Source: Syngnathus acus (Eukaryota; Chordata; Actinopteri; Syngnathiformes; Syngnathidae). From it: a DNA stretch of 64,000 bases. Location: positions 13,517,384 through 13,581,383 of the forward strand of contig NC_051087.1 in the NCBI RefSeq assembly GCF_901709675.1. The letters are read 5' to 3'. Numbering within the stretch: position 1 is the first letter of the stretch; every line of letters begins with the position of its first letter. Shown piece by piece: positions 10,946 through 22,600 of this stretch. The translations under genes and the position numbers were made by a program. The notes beneath the pieces were generated by a model. It searched no databases. It worked only from the letters and a program-made list of their open reading frames with translations, and was not told where the DNA came from.

Positions 10946-13462
10946 GTGAGTAGCTCTGCAAGGCAAACCCACGTTGTACCGGTATATTACGTCAGATAAA
11001 ATAGGATGTATAGGACCATTCAGGTTTACAGTTCTGCTTTTTTTTTTGTTTTTTGGGATGCCATTTTAGATAAGTGATGCTGCTCAGATGAATGCCAGGT
11101 TGATGCTGCAGATCGACAATGCGCGACTGGCAGGAGAAGACTTCAGGATCAAGTGAGTGGATTAAATAACAACAATAATACTACTAATAATAATAATATT
11201 AATAATAACTCAAAATGACACGAGCCACCTGCATGAGCCTCAAATTGACACTCACATTGATTCCAAATGGCTGCAAATAACTGTTGCGGTTGACACTATC
11301 AATTCTTAACAACGAGTTTAAACTTTGAAGATAGAAGAACACATAGACAAGGTTCTTTTGCCACCACTCGCGAGATACACCTTGCTATTCTTATAAAGTC
11401 AAATTGCACGTCTTGTTAATAAAAATGGTCATTAGCTATTTCAGATGTGTTACATGAAGCTGTTGGGGATCGAATTCAAGCAGGGATGCTGTTTTGTCAC
11501 AAAGACGTTAAGGGTGGGAAAGCTGGTTAAACTGGTTTCAGTGGCACTTCATCTTGTCTTGTTGGTAGTAATACCAAATCAGCTGATGGCCCGACATGAG
11601 CTGAGCGTCTCTGTGTTTGATAACCAACAGGTTTGAGAACGAGCTGGCTGTGCGCATGTCAGTGGAGGCAGATATTGCCGGACTACGCAAAGTCGTGGAT
11701 GACCTGACAATGTCTCGCACTGACCTGGAGATGCAAGTGGAGGGCCTGAAGGAAGAACTCGTCTACCTGAAGAAGAACCATGCCGAGGTCATACGTCTAC
11801 TCGCAGAAGCACCTATGTGCCCATCCCCGAGTCTTAGTATTTCGGGATGGGCACATTTGGCACCGTTGATAATACACACTGTATCATTGTTTACTTTAGA
11901 TTTTTTTTTTTACAGGCAGTTTGAAGTGATCCTTTTATTTTATTATGGTCATATGCTGTAGTTGCACAGAGATTATATGAGCGTGAGCTACCACAAGTCA
12001 TCTATTTGCACTGCCGTCTTCCGGAGACACTTTTCCTAAACTAACAAGTCCTGAGGACTGTTTTGGGTGTCCGCAAGTTGTACACAAAGAGGACTTGGTA
12101 TAGTAAGTTGTCGTGCCAGTCTATTCAGTCACAAGGTAGTGATCAATTTGTTTAACATGCACTGACATTTCATCTTCTTCTTGCAACTTGACAAACACCT
12201 GAAGCAAAAATTTGCATGTTTGCTTATGGACTGAAATAGCAAATGTGATGCAAAAAGTATCTTAGTTAAACATAATGAAGTTTTGAAGCAAACCCTCGGG
12301 CACCTGAGAGATAGTCACTGACTTTAGTGTCACCACTTCGACTAAAATGTAAAACATTAACATGGTATGATACAAGCTAAAAAAATGAATTTACATTAAG
12401 ACCTGCCTTTGTAGAACTTGTCTAATTTCTTCCTCCAGGAAATGGCGGCCTTGCGAAACCAAGTGAATTCCTCCGCTGTGAATGTCGCAGTGGATGCCAG
12501 ACCCCAGGAGGACATGTCCAAAACCATCGATGAGATCAGAAGACAGTATGAGGCTATCACTGAGAAGAACCGCCGTGATATGGACAGCTGGTACAAGGCC
12601 AAGGTCAGAAGAAAAACATTGAACCTTACAATGTAAAAGGCCAAAGGGTTTACAACAGCTTGAATAACTTTGCCCTCCATCCACATCTTGCAGTTTGACG
12701 AGTTGAACAACCAAGTTGCAAGCAGCACGGAGATCCTTCAGACCTCCCGCACTGAAATTAGCGAGCTCCAGAGAACATTGCAAGCCCTGCAGATTGAACT
12801 CCAATCTCAGTTTAGCCTGGTAATGGGAGATCATATCAAATCAAGATAGAACCTCAAAGCACTTCCAAATTTCACATTCTTTTTGTTTTATCTTGACAGA
12901 AAGCTGCTGTGGAGAGTCAGTTGGCAGAAACAGAGTCTCGCTACTCGATGCAGCTGAACCAGCTCCAGGCGATGGTCAACAACCTGGAGAACGAGCTCGG
13001 CAAGATGAGATCGGAAATCGAAAGACAGGGATCAGAATACCAGATCTTGCTTGACATCAAGTGCAGGCTGGAGATGGAGATCGCCGAATACAGAAGATTG
13101 CTGGATGGAGAAAATGTCAAGTAAGACACAGACACTTATTTGGCTTTTCTTCTCGTAGCGCTGTCAAACAAAACAATCAACATTCTCTCAACCCCAGAAA
13201 CTAAACTGAAACATTTTCTCTTTTCCTTACTTGCAGGACCATTCAAATCGTCAAGGAAGTCAAAGGTAAGTGGATTACATCACATTTTATTTTTTCAATT
13301 TGAGTGACCTGAATATATAAATGCAAATTTATTCTTATTCCAAATCTCTCTTTAGCTCAACCTGTTATTACCCAGAGAAGGAAAGTTGTGATTGAGGAGT
13401 TAGTCAATGGAAAGGTGGTGTCCCGCACAGAAGATGTGGACGTTGATGTCATCAAGAAGTAG
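10562..13462 (+). CDS. Type I keratin, K18-like (complete gene, 8 coding exons, 423 aa)
   Basis: An acidic (type I) intermediate-filament protein that pairs with a type II keratin to form epithelial filaments. Coding exons are 10562-10945, 11070-11152, 11631-11787, 12439-12603, 12694-12819, 12900-13120, 13237-13265 and 13356-13462. All junctions are GT-AG and the 1272 nt join in frame. The head is residues 1-68 (Ser/Gly-rich). The rod runs from about 69 to 376, from the [16 protein letters not shown] initiation motif to the EYRRLLDGE termination motif. The tail is 377-423 and ends [15 protein letters not shown]. Exon sizes of 83, 157, 165, 126 and 221 nt match the type I keratin plan. The start (AACATGTCA) follows the TATA box by 101 bp and gives a normal-length head. 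The match to K18 rather than another type I keratin is by eye; I leave the symbol blank because teleosts have several K18-like paralogues. Confidence 0.93.
11070..11152 (+). CDS. K18-like keratin exon 2
   Basis: 83 nt, [20 protein letters not shown] then [16 protein letters not shown] is the hallmark coil 1B motif of type I keratins. The acceptor is CCATTTTAG and the donor AA/GTGAGT, phase 2. Confidence 0.95.
11631..11787 (+). CDS. K18-like keratin exon 3
   Basis: 157 nt, [20 protein letters not shown] through [13 protein letters not shown], coil 1B. The acceptor is AACCAACAG and the donor GAG/GTCATA, phase 0. The length is typical of this family's exon 3. Confidence 0.95.
12439..12603 (+). 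CDS. K18-like keratin exon 4
   Basis: 165 nt, [20 protein letters not shown] through [11 protein letters not shown]: end of coil 1B, linker L12 and start of coil 2. The acceptor is TCTTCCTCCAG and the donor AAG/GTCAGA, phase 0. Confidence 0.95.
12694..12819 (+). CDS. K18-like keratin exon 5
   Basis: 126 nt, [20 protein letters not shown] through ELQSQFSL, coil 2. The acceptor is CCACATCTTGCAG and the donor CTG/GTAATG, phase 0. Confidence 0.95.
12900..13120 (+). CDS. K18-like keratin exon 6
   Basis: 221 nt, [20 protein letters not shown] through [14 protein letters not shown]. It carries the conserved helix-termination motif of intermediate filaments ([12 protein letters not shown]). The donor is AA/GTAAGA, phase 2. 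Confidence 0.96.
13237..13265 (+). CDS. K18-like keratin exon 7 (29-nt microexon)
   Basis: Encodes [10 protein letters not shown] across its two junctions, at the start of the tail. The acceptor is CCTTACTTGCAG and the donor AAAG/GTAAGT, phase 1. Skipping it would shift the frame, so it is constitutive. Confidence 0.9.
13356..13462 (+). CDS. K18-like keratin exon 8 (tail and stop)
   Basis: Encodes [20 protein letters not shown] then [15 protein letters not shown] and a TAG stop at 13460. The [13 protein letters not shown] ending resembles the VDGKVVSETNDT tail of K18. Confidence 0.93.
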
Positions 13463-13674
13463 AGAGACCGGATCTCAACCAACAGATCTATGTCAAGATT
13501 TAAAAACTCAATGTCATACTTATTATTATTGGATTTCTTCGTGACACAAATTTGGCGCGCCATATAAACATGTCAAAAAATTTACCCAAAAGTAACAGGA
13601 ACAAAGTCATTAGTGCAATTTCCAGCAGGTTTGAAATTGAACAAACTTGTCAAATGCCCTTTCCGTCAAATGCC

Positions 13675-13680
13675 AATAAA
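13675..13680 (+). terminator. Poly(A) signal of the keratin gene
   Basis: AATAAA lies 213 bp past the stop codon and is followed within 40 bp by a T-rich run, as expected for a cleavage site near 13700. Confidence 0.75.
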
Positions 13681-13699
13681 TGGTTTGTGTGACAGTAAA

Positions 13700-15060
13700 A
13701 CTGTGTCATTTACTTGTTTTTTTTTTTAGACATTTTTGGTTGAATATTACATGTTGCACAGTATCTGATCAGAACAAGGGGAGTGCAGTGCTACTGACAG
13801 CAAGAAGAAGCGTGCTGGTTGGCTAAGGTAGGATTTCAAATCCACCCTGTTTGTGTGAATCCTCTCCACATACTCCAACCTTCCAACGCAGTCCAAAGGA
13901 AGGTGCAGCAGATGAACTCAAGACTCAAAACCGTAGCTGTGAATGTGGGAACGACTGGTTGTCTATCTCCATATGACAACCTTGTGATTAGCTCAATCCA
14001 GAAATGTGTTGCTCAATCCAGAATGACAGATATTGATCATACAATTTGTTTCTTCCTTGCATAATATAAGAAGAGCATAATAATTTATAATGTACATGTG
14101 CAGGAAGTATAGTGGTATTTAAAACAACTAAAGGCAGTTCACAACAAAATAAAGAAATTAAATGTAAATTCCTAAAATTAATGCTATTCAAGAGTATTCG
14201 GTGCAAGGAAACAAATTTGGATTTTTTTTTAAACATGCTATAAAAGACCTCAAACATGGAAGCATGATGACTGAGAAAAGAAACAATCTCTTAATTGTTC
14301 ACAATTCTGCTTTTGCTTTTTTACTCTTTTCCTCGTTTATACGGAAAAATTACTACATTGGAACATTTTAATCAGTACATAGCCAATATTCTGGGTGCAA
14401 TTTTTTTGTTTGTAATTCTTACTGAATCGCAGTGTTTCCATCTGCCCACTAGATGTCAATGTACTCCAAAGTAAACCAAAAGTAATTGCAGTTGAAACTA
14501 TCCTCCGTGGAATGTTTCTGATTAAATTGAAATTGAGACCATTACCTTCCAACAGTATCTCGTCTACGGTTGAAACAATGTACAGTACAATGACTTGGCT
14601 TCTGAATCTTTGCGCAGAGCATGCTATGTTCATTTTTCGTTGAATAAAGAGTTGTAATATTTTATTTCTGCACCTGTACCCCCAAACAACCCCGACAAAT
14701 TAAATTTGCTATTTGCTATGGCCAAATTTAATATACAAATGTGAATTATTACCCGGGTGGCCGCTTCTAAAAATAGTTTGACTGTGTTTGCATACTCATA
14801 AAACAGATTTGCTCTTCATAAATACGTTTAAAAAATGTCAGCGGCATACCTACATTGTAAGAAAACATTTATTTATTTATTTATTTATTTATTTGCTATA
14901 TCAAATAGTAAGCAGTTGCCGTGCACTTCATCCATGTGGGAGATGAGAACGGGGAGATTTTATAGTGCCATCGTGTGGCAACTTGCGTTACACCGCCTTG
15001 TGGTGTGGGAAAAAATAATGTGGGACACGCACATTTCAGTCATATTCTTTTCTTTCCCCT
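13700..15060. other. Intergenic DNA between the keratin gene and rims1
   Basis: AT-rich, with no conserved exon or obvious transposon ends. A short ATTT array lies at 14866-14894. Confidence 0.45.
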
Positions 15061-15082
15061 AATTTAACTTATTGTCTCAAAA

Positions 15083-15152
15083 GACCTGGCATAGGGTCCA
15101 GCGCACCCGTTACCGTTGTGAGGATAAGCAGTTCAGATAATGGATGGATGGT
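15083..15152 (+). repeat. SINE 3' end with GGATGGATGG tail
   Basis: GGCATAGGGTCCAGCGCACC, then GTGAGGATAAGCAGTTCAGATAATGGATGGATGG, is the 3' terminus of the tRNA-derived SINE family found at 21.6 kb. Only the last 70 bp remain. Confidence 0.7.
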
Positions 15153-15458
15153 ATCACCTACCCCAAAATGAAATTGTTTTATTAATTAAATGGATTTATT
15201 TGTATTTTTAATTAATGAAAAATACGTCCTCATGTACTAACATACAATATAATTTAAACCAATCTGTTTTGTGAGTAAAATATGGCCTTCATCCCACAGA
15301 ATGCGTGTGATGTAATATAGCCCGTATTGGTCAGTGCAGATGATATACCATAATTCTATCTCCTACTTAAAATCTGATGGCTTGCAGCAAAATTCTGCTC
15401 CGTTGGACTGATGTTCCTTTGTCACGACCTATGTGATGACAAAATAATGCACCACAGG

Positions 15459-15505
15459 AAGTTGACGTCATCGCAGCACAGTCACCTCCTTGGTGACGTC
15501 AACTT
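15459..15505. promoter_or_regulatory. Inverted repeat with two full CRE sites upstream of rims1
   Basis: AAGTTGACGTCA at 15459-15470 and its exact reverse complement TGACGTCAACTT at 15494-15505. Each arm holds a complete palindromic CRE (TGACGTCA, 15463-15470 and 15494-15501). An inner pair GTCACC/GGTGAC lies between. It is about 760-800 bp upstream of the rims1 start codon. CREB/ATF dimers bind this octamer; use in rims1 is inferred from position only. Confidence 0.6.
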
Positions 15506-15612
15506 AAGTGACCGGGTGGCATAGCGACATCAGCAGAAGAACTTTGAGAGTTTAATAGCTACTTCAGGGATGTCCTCCCCCCCAAAACAACAAAAGTTGA
15601 CATTGTTGAGAA

Positions 15613-15633
15613 TGTGCTGTCCTTGGTGCTGAA
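15613..15633 (-). promoter_or_regulatory. RE1/NRSE (REST binding site) upstream of rims1
   Basis: On the minus strand the 21-mer begins TTCAGCACCAAGGACAG and ends CACA. It matches both halves of the canonical RE1 (TTCAGCACC, 2-bp spacer, GGACAG). Only the spacer and the variable 3' end differ. It lies 630 bp upstream of the rims1 ATG. REST silences neuronal genes in non-neural cells, which fits a presynaptic scaffold gene. Confidence 0.8.
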
Positions 15634-15916
15634 ATGTGCTCAGATGGGGAGGGGGAGAAGTTCACGAGCGTGCGTCTGAAGGAGTTGAATGTGAGAGGGG
15701 GACTGCACTTAACCGATACGCGTGGGAGTTAAGTTGTCACGTCAAAAGACTGCACCTATGGCGGTAAGGACCCCAGTTTCACATGAGTAAGCGCGCCCCC
15801 GCAAAAGGAGAGACAGACAGAAAAAGAGAGAGAGGAAGAAAGAGAGATCGAGCGCGAGAGAGGGAGCGAGAGAGACAGAGAGAGAGAGACTCCGCCTATA
15901 CCACACTCTCATCTTG

Positions 15917-16155
15917 ATGCTCCAGATGAGAAAAGACAGCGGGGACGAACCAAACGAGACCAAGCGTCTCCTCCTTGGCTTAACTCTACCATCGGCCTTA
16001 TCCGCAGAAATGAGCTCTTGGTGAAGTGGAGGTGCTTCCGGCCGGACTGGGGCCACCGACAAAGAGCACAACCGAGGGTGCGCGCAACGATGAGCGGCTT
16101 GCACTATTCCCTCGGGCGGAGGGCATTGCCGCCATATCCGCGCAGCGTTTCTTGA
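15917..16155 (+). promoter_or_regulatory. rims1: Probable rims1 5' UTR with two upstream ORFs
   Basis: GC-rich, GA-repeat-containing DNA just before the rims1 start. ATG at 15917 opens 35 codons (MLQMRKDSGDEPN onward) ending at 16024. ATG at 16090, in a good context (A at -3), opens 21 codons (MSGLHYSLGRR onward) ending at 16155. Neither overlaps the main ORF. Whether they are transcribed depends on the start site, which I cannot fix. Confidence 0.4.
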
Positions 16156-16262
16156 GGTGTGGCTGAGAAAACGTCCGTAAGATCCGGTCAGCCGAAACGA
16201 CACGACGAGGAAGAGGTGGAGGAGGAGGTGGTGGCGGTGGTGGTGGAGTGCTGGTGGAAAAG

Positions 16263-16429
16263 ATGTCCGCCTCGGTGGGGCCACAGAGCGGCCCTCGCCC
16301 ACCTACCGTGCCGCCATCCATGCCGGACCTTCCGGATTTGAGCCATCTCACCGAGGAGGAGCGGAAAATCATCATGGCAGTGATGGCTCGGCAAAAGGAG
16401 GAAGAGGACAAAGAACAAGCCATGTTAAA
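16263..16429 (+). CDS. rims1: rims1 exon 1 (start codon, Rab3-binding helix start)
   Basis: [20 protein letters not shown] then [20 protein letters not shown] and [15 protein letters not shown]. Start context AAAAGATGT has A at -3. Four codons upstream stay open but have no ATG. The donor is TTAAA/GTAAGA, phase 2. [15 protein letters not shown] is the start of the amphipathic helix that binds GTP-Rab3. Confidence 0.95.
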
Positions 16430-16583
16430 GTAAGAGCATCCATTTCATTGCAAGTTAATGCTATGCAAAGGATGGCCACATCCACTCTAGTTTACCAGTT
16501 ACCAGTTAATGTTTGTGAATAACACCCCCCACCCTTTCAAACCAGCCTCAGTGTACACACACACACTCACACACACAGACACG

Positions 16584-16664
<81 letters not shown>

Positions 16665-19600
16665 CCACACACATAATGTGTGTGTGCGCGTGTGTGTGTG
16701 ACTATTACATAGTCGGTGTGTGCTGCATGCGCTAAATATAAAGTGCATCTGTGTTGAGGCATTGTAGCAACAGCTCAGAACAGTCACGTGCTTACATATA
16801 CTATAATGTGATAGCATCACTGCCTGGATCAATACCTTAAAAAAAACACAATGTCAGTGTCAATTTGACATGATCTGAAATGGGGTCAACCACTATTTCA
16901 TTTCTATGGTGGCATTATGTAGAAGAATAGGGTGTGACAGCAGCGGTGGTGCTGATGAATCATAGCATTTTTTTTTTTTTTATCAATGGGGACTGCACCC
17001 CATGCTTCATGTTACAATTCCAGATTTGCCTCCAATGAGCACTTGTTATGTAGATTTCTAGTTGTAAGATGTGGAAGTTATTGGTTTTACAATCATGGCA
17101 ATAACAATGACATAATTCATCCCATGTGAACACTACCAAAAAAAAAAAAAAAAACATAGACACAAAAAAAACATTTACAAACCCGCTAGAGAGGCTGTGT
17201 GCATGACCATTAGTGCTGCTCGCATCGCAGAGGAGATGGGGTGTGGTTGGGGATATTAGCAGGCCTAAGTTGCCTGGACACGGCACAGATTAGAGATGAG
17301 CTGTGAGAGCTTTGGAAATGCTGCCGGCATTGATGAAATGGACATTTGTCATCAACCTGTCACCTGAAGAAGGATTGTCAGGTGGCCTGTAGTTCAGATT
17401 GATACTAGGCTATAAACTATAAACCAGAGAAGGAGTATGATGGGAAATTATATGGATCACAGAAGATACTATAATTCACCATGTCGCGGACTATCTGTTC
17501 AAGTGTTTGATGTTAAAATGATTTTTCATCAGGCTCGTCGTCTTACTTCCCTGCTCGACAAACATTTACTGCACTGTATTTAATAGCAGAACTCGCTAAC
17601 ACTAGTCTCCATCTGTACAGGCGTAACACCTGAAGGACCTAATCAAGAGTGATGCCATTGCAGGCGTACATCATCCCGGCACTCTGGGTTGCTTCAATTC
17701 TAATGGCTGTTTTCATTTCCTGGCTGCAGCCTTAAGGGCAGAAAGCTGCTCTAAGCCCCTTGAGAGGAAGTTATGCATTTAATGTTCCATGAAGCAAAGC
17801 TCAGGTTCAGTCAGTAATGACTTCGTCATCAGGGAAATCATTGATGAGATCAGCCATAGAAAGATTTATGATTTACCCCAAAATAAGTCTGTTATTTGCA
17901 GTTTTAGCAGTCAAAAAAATCAAACTTAAAAGTTGAATGACACGCAATGTGAGTCACGTTGCAGATGCCCAACTTAAGGAAAATGCTTGTGCATATGTGG
18001 TGTGTCTCTTCTCATTATCACAAAACACTTGGCAGTGTACATTGCATTCTTTTATAAATGTTGCCTTTTAGCTCATTTAGGCACATTTTACTGAGAAGCT
18101 GAGTTGTACAGCTTTTCCATGCCATAGCAAAGTGTTTGATGGGGCTTTAGCTGGAATGTGGGAATTTCTGGGAAAGACCACTTGATCATTCTTTCCCAGA
18201 CATGCTCTTTTCCCAACATATTATTGAGCCAAGGCAACATAATTTACATTTGAATAAACTCACAGCACCAAACAAAAACGGAAGAAAAAGTAAACAATTA
18301 TGATCTCCATACATTATAGGCATTGATAGACAAATAAATATTTCAAATCTGTAGAACACTATTTAGATAAAATTAAGGGAAAATGGATAATTTTCCATAG
18401 CATACCTGATGATACGTATTTCACGCTCATGTTCATGGCTTTAAATGTGGAAGATGTGTTCTGTCCACAAAACGTTGTGGCAGAGATTGCCAACAGAAAA
18501 TACTGTCCTTAAAGTTGATCACTCTTAAGATAAAGTATGGCGAGAATGGAAAATAAATTTCAGAATATGGTAACACACTGTGAGAACCAATGAATAAGAG
18601 ACAATATCATGCTTTGGTGTATATGATTATGGTGTAAGACCTTTGAGAGTTTTTTTTTTATCTATACATGCCAAATACATGTTGTCTTTTAATTCATATT
18701 GCAAATATATTCTTTTTTGTATTTGATAACTAAAACAATAGCATGTTAGTATACTTAAAAAAAAATGGACCACATTTTGTTCCGTGATGCTTTACAAACT
18801 TTAGTTTGTTTTTGAAAACATCACTTCTCATTCAATCATGTGGTGTGCTATAGCCTATCCCAGCTTCCCCCGACCGCTTTCTTCTGGCTACACAAATCCA
18901 CACATAGACAAGCGTATAGCATCAAGTAGAATTATCTGTGTAGCACCAAACTCCATAGTTGTACTCAATATCTTTAAAAGTAGATGTACTGTATTACAAA
19001 TTTGAGCAAAACCCATCAAGTAGTTCCTGAGAAATAGCGTTACCAGCATTCTGTCTCAGAGATGGAACACTGTGTCGACTGAGGAGTGACGGAAATGGGT
19101 CTGCCAAAGATGGGGGCTTCCTTTTCCATGCTGTCTTGAGTGTGTAATCCATACGTTCTGAGTGAATGTGAACGTTAAAAAAAAGTTTTTCTTCATGCAA
19201 GAGGTGGCAAAAGGAGACTCAAGTGAAGTAATGTGATGCTACCCACTTTAAATGAGCATTTTCATGACAAGTTAGAAGTAGACAAGTAGAGATATGTTGG
19301 AAAATATTGAAGTGATGCTGTTTTAAGGTCCTTTTTTTCTTTTTCCTTTTCACCAGATTTTCAATTGGCAATAATAAGGGTTCACCAAAAAGACAATTTT
19401 CACAAAAAAATCCTTGGAACACTACCTTACATTCAAAATTCTAGCTGCATTGTACTCAGGTTAAAGTGGCTTTTCCAACCAGACTTTGCATTTTGACAGA
19501 ATTTCATTTTGAGGAAATGTCACGTTGCTAATCTAAATATCATTGGACCATATGTCATAAATGATTACATTAAAAACAATAAACTTAACATTATTTATGC

Positions 19601-22600
19601 ACGTCAGGTGTTCACAGATCTCATCAAAATTTTGGTCATATTCCAAATTGTATACTATTTGCAACAATTGTAGTTTATAGTACTTTAATTCCTGCTTGCC
19701 ACTATTTTCCTTCACAGTTAAAAGCATCCATAGACATCAGACTTTTAAAACTTTGCTCTTAACATTTGGTGTAAGTTTGTAAGAAGATCTTCAATCACTT
19801 TGTCATGATTTGTCTAAGTTGAATGACTCCAATGTTGTTGGTGACTCATGCGTGATGTTTTGCTCAATACTGGTAATTTGAGCTTTGAGTTTTCTAAAGC
19901 AAGCTCTCCTCTGAACAAGTTGCTCATCAATGATTTATGGTGACAAACAGGAAAAAAAAGATAACGTAGCGTCGTAGACAAGATTGTTGCAGCTGCACAC
20001 ACAGCTGATACAAAAATGACCAACCCATTTCAATGTTTAAAAGATTACAGTGTGATGATTGTTATATATCTATTATTATTACATTTTTAGCATAATCTTT
20101 GGCAAGTAAATTTAAGGTGTTTTGTTGATAAAATAGGCAGCACGTAATCAGCGCAATTGCCTCACAGTCAAAGGTTCTGATTTTAAATTTGGTCCCAGAC
20201 CTGTCTGTAGCATTTGCATGCTCTCCTACGTTGCTTACAGTTTAGGTTGTTGGGCTGTATGCAAGATTTCAACCATATTAAACATTGTCGTTTATTCTTG
20301 TGAAATTATATAAGGTCATCCAACATTGGAAAAACAATTCAAAAGGTTGATAGCACTCTGCACATACCAACTACAACACAATGATGTAAGTGTAGCTAAA
20401 AAAAAAACAATGCTGTGATTGGCTGACAACCAGAGTTCAACAAGTCAGCTGGGATAGGCAACAGCTCACCCACAACCTTAATGACCCTAGGCGCGATAGA
20501 AAATAATTTTGTTTATTTTCATTTATTATATATACTCCTTATACACATGATCCCCTGCCATGCTGTTTGCAGTATAATTTGTAGCTCCCTTCCATCCAGT
20601 CAGTAATGTCCCATCAGCATTACCTGAGACTTGAAGAGCTGGTGGTGATAAATGTATACTGGTACAAGACTTTATCTGTATTGACTTAAACTCCTGACAT
20701 GGCAAGTTATTTTAGGAATAGAAGGTTGCTGTGGTATGGCCTTGAAACCTGTGCATCTGGAATTTTCCCAATAGTTCTCAGGCATACCGGACACTTTTTT
20801 TGCCCATATATAATATTATACTCAGTACGTGAGATATTTCCCATTAGATTAACTAAAACCATACTGACATTCTAATTCAGGCAGTTTTCTCGAAAATGTG
20901 CTGTCACTTAGTGGAAGGACTACGAGCGTAGCAGTGACCATTTGAAATCAAACACTTTTTTTGTATAAAGTTACTTTTTCAGCATCCTAACATTGCAAGC
21001 GTCCATTCACCTCCACCTGAGAGTTTTCAGTGTACCGTAATTTTCGGACTATAAGTCGCACCGGAGTATAAGTCGCACCAGCCATAAAATGCCCAAAAAA
21101 GTGAAAAAAAAAACATATATATGTATATAAGTCGCTCCTGAGTATAAGTCGCCCCCCCACCCAAACTATGAAAAAAAACGCGACTTATAGTCCGAAAATT
21201 ACGGTAAATGTAATATAGGATTAATGTGGAAAATAATTTTCCAATTCAGACTGGGTTGAACATGCGTACGTAATTGATCACATTTTAGAAGTAACTTGCC
21301 CAACATCTATCATACATCCACATAACCAATGCTTTATTTTTAGTAATTCAATTAAATCTTTAATTTTCAGTCTGTGGAAGGTAAAACAAGCGTTTAAGGC
21401 AGAGCGCCATGGCCTACGTGTCAGCAATTCTTGAGGACTTAATATTTTATCTTGACGTTTGTTTCTTGCCATGTTCACTGATTTTTTTAAGCTCACTGGT
21501 AACATTTTCTTTGTTGACTTCAATGCTCACATTCATAAAGAAAAAAAAACGAGAACAGCAATCATTTAAAAAAATATATCATATATTGATTCCAGGCAGC
21601 ACGATGGGGGCACGGTGGAGGCACTGCTTAGCACGTCCGCCTCACAGTTCAGAGGTTGCGGGGTTAGATTCTGGCTCTAGCCTTCCTGTGTGGCGTCTCC
21701 CCGTGCATGCGTGGGTTTCTTCTGGGTGCTCCAGTTTACTCCCACATTCTAAAAACATGCCTGGTAGGCTGATTGAGCACTCCAAATTGTACGCACACTT
21801 ACGGAAGTGTGCGTATGAATGCGAATGGTTGTCCATTTATGTGTGCCCTGTGATTGGCTGGCCACCAGTTCAGGGTGTCCTCCGCCTACTGCCCTAAGAT
21901 TGGTTGGATAGGCTCCAGCTCACCCGCGACTCTCGTGAGTTCAGATAATGGATGGATGGATAAATCGATTTCTAGAAATATATAAAAGTGTAAAAATTGT
22001 GACTACCCCGATCACCCATTTATGTCACAAACTTTTAAAATTAAGCAAAACAATTTCTCAAGCAGATCCAAGTGTGTCAAAGTCTCGGAGAAAAATGTTA
22101 ATACTGAATTATGAATCAAGTTGTAAAAATAGCACACTTGGAAATGTCTTGTGAAATATTTAAATATTAAGTTCACTGTATGCATGTTGCACTCGATCTT
22201 TTTTTTTCCATGTTAACCTATTTTGTACAATGTACCTGTAAATGCAGTGTCTAAGTGAAATAAGACAAATAAAAGCATACAATATCTTGGTGATACCTAA
22301 TACTCCATTGCAGGGCTACTCCGATTCGTTGACCACCAGTGATTGCTGATCAAATCCTTTCATGGCCAATCAATTCCTCTCCGGAGGTCATAATACTCAA
22401 TTTGGATTTTTTGGGGAGCAATCATCTTGTTTTTTTGTGTAAGCGTTCACATTATTTTTTTGCTGTGTCACTTGCATCGTAGTACATTTGTGAAAGCAAA
22501 TATGGACTAACGAGCAGGATCCTTGGGCTTATCTTTTTATTATCTCATATCCGCAGAGGAGCGATTCGGGAAGAGGTGGAAATACAGTATTTTGGGGAAA

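Noticed and set aside
10589-10972. 127-aa minus-strand ORF opposite keratin exon 1
   Set aside because: It is the antisense shadow of a GC-rich coding exon and resembles no family.
15742-16423. Long minus-strand ORFs (186 and 141 aa) over the rims1 5' region
   Set aside because: Low-complexity Ser/Leu/Pro/Arg translations of GA-rich and GGT-rich DNA antisense to rims1 exon 1 and its leader.
21409-21897. 162-aa plus-strand ORF in rims1 intron 1
   Set aside because: Its second half is translation of the SINE at 21597-21963 and its first half has no domain or splice context.
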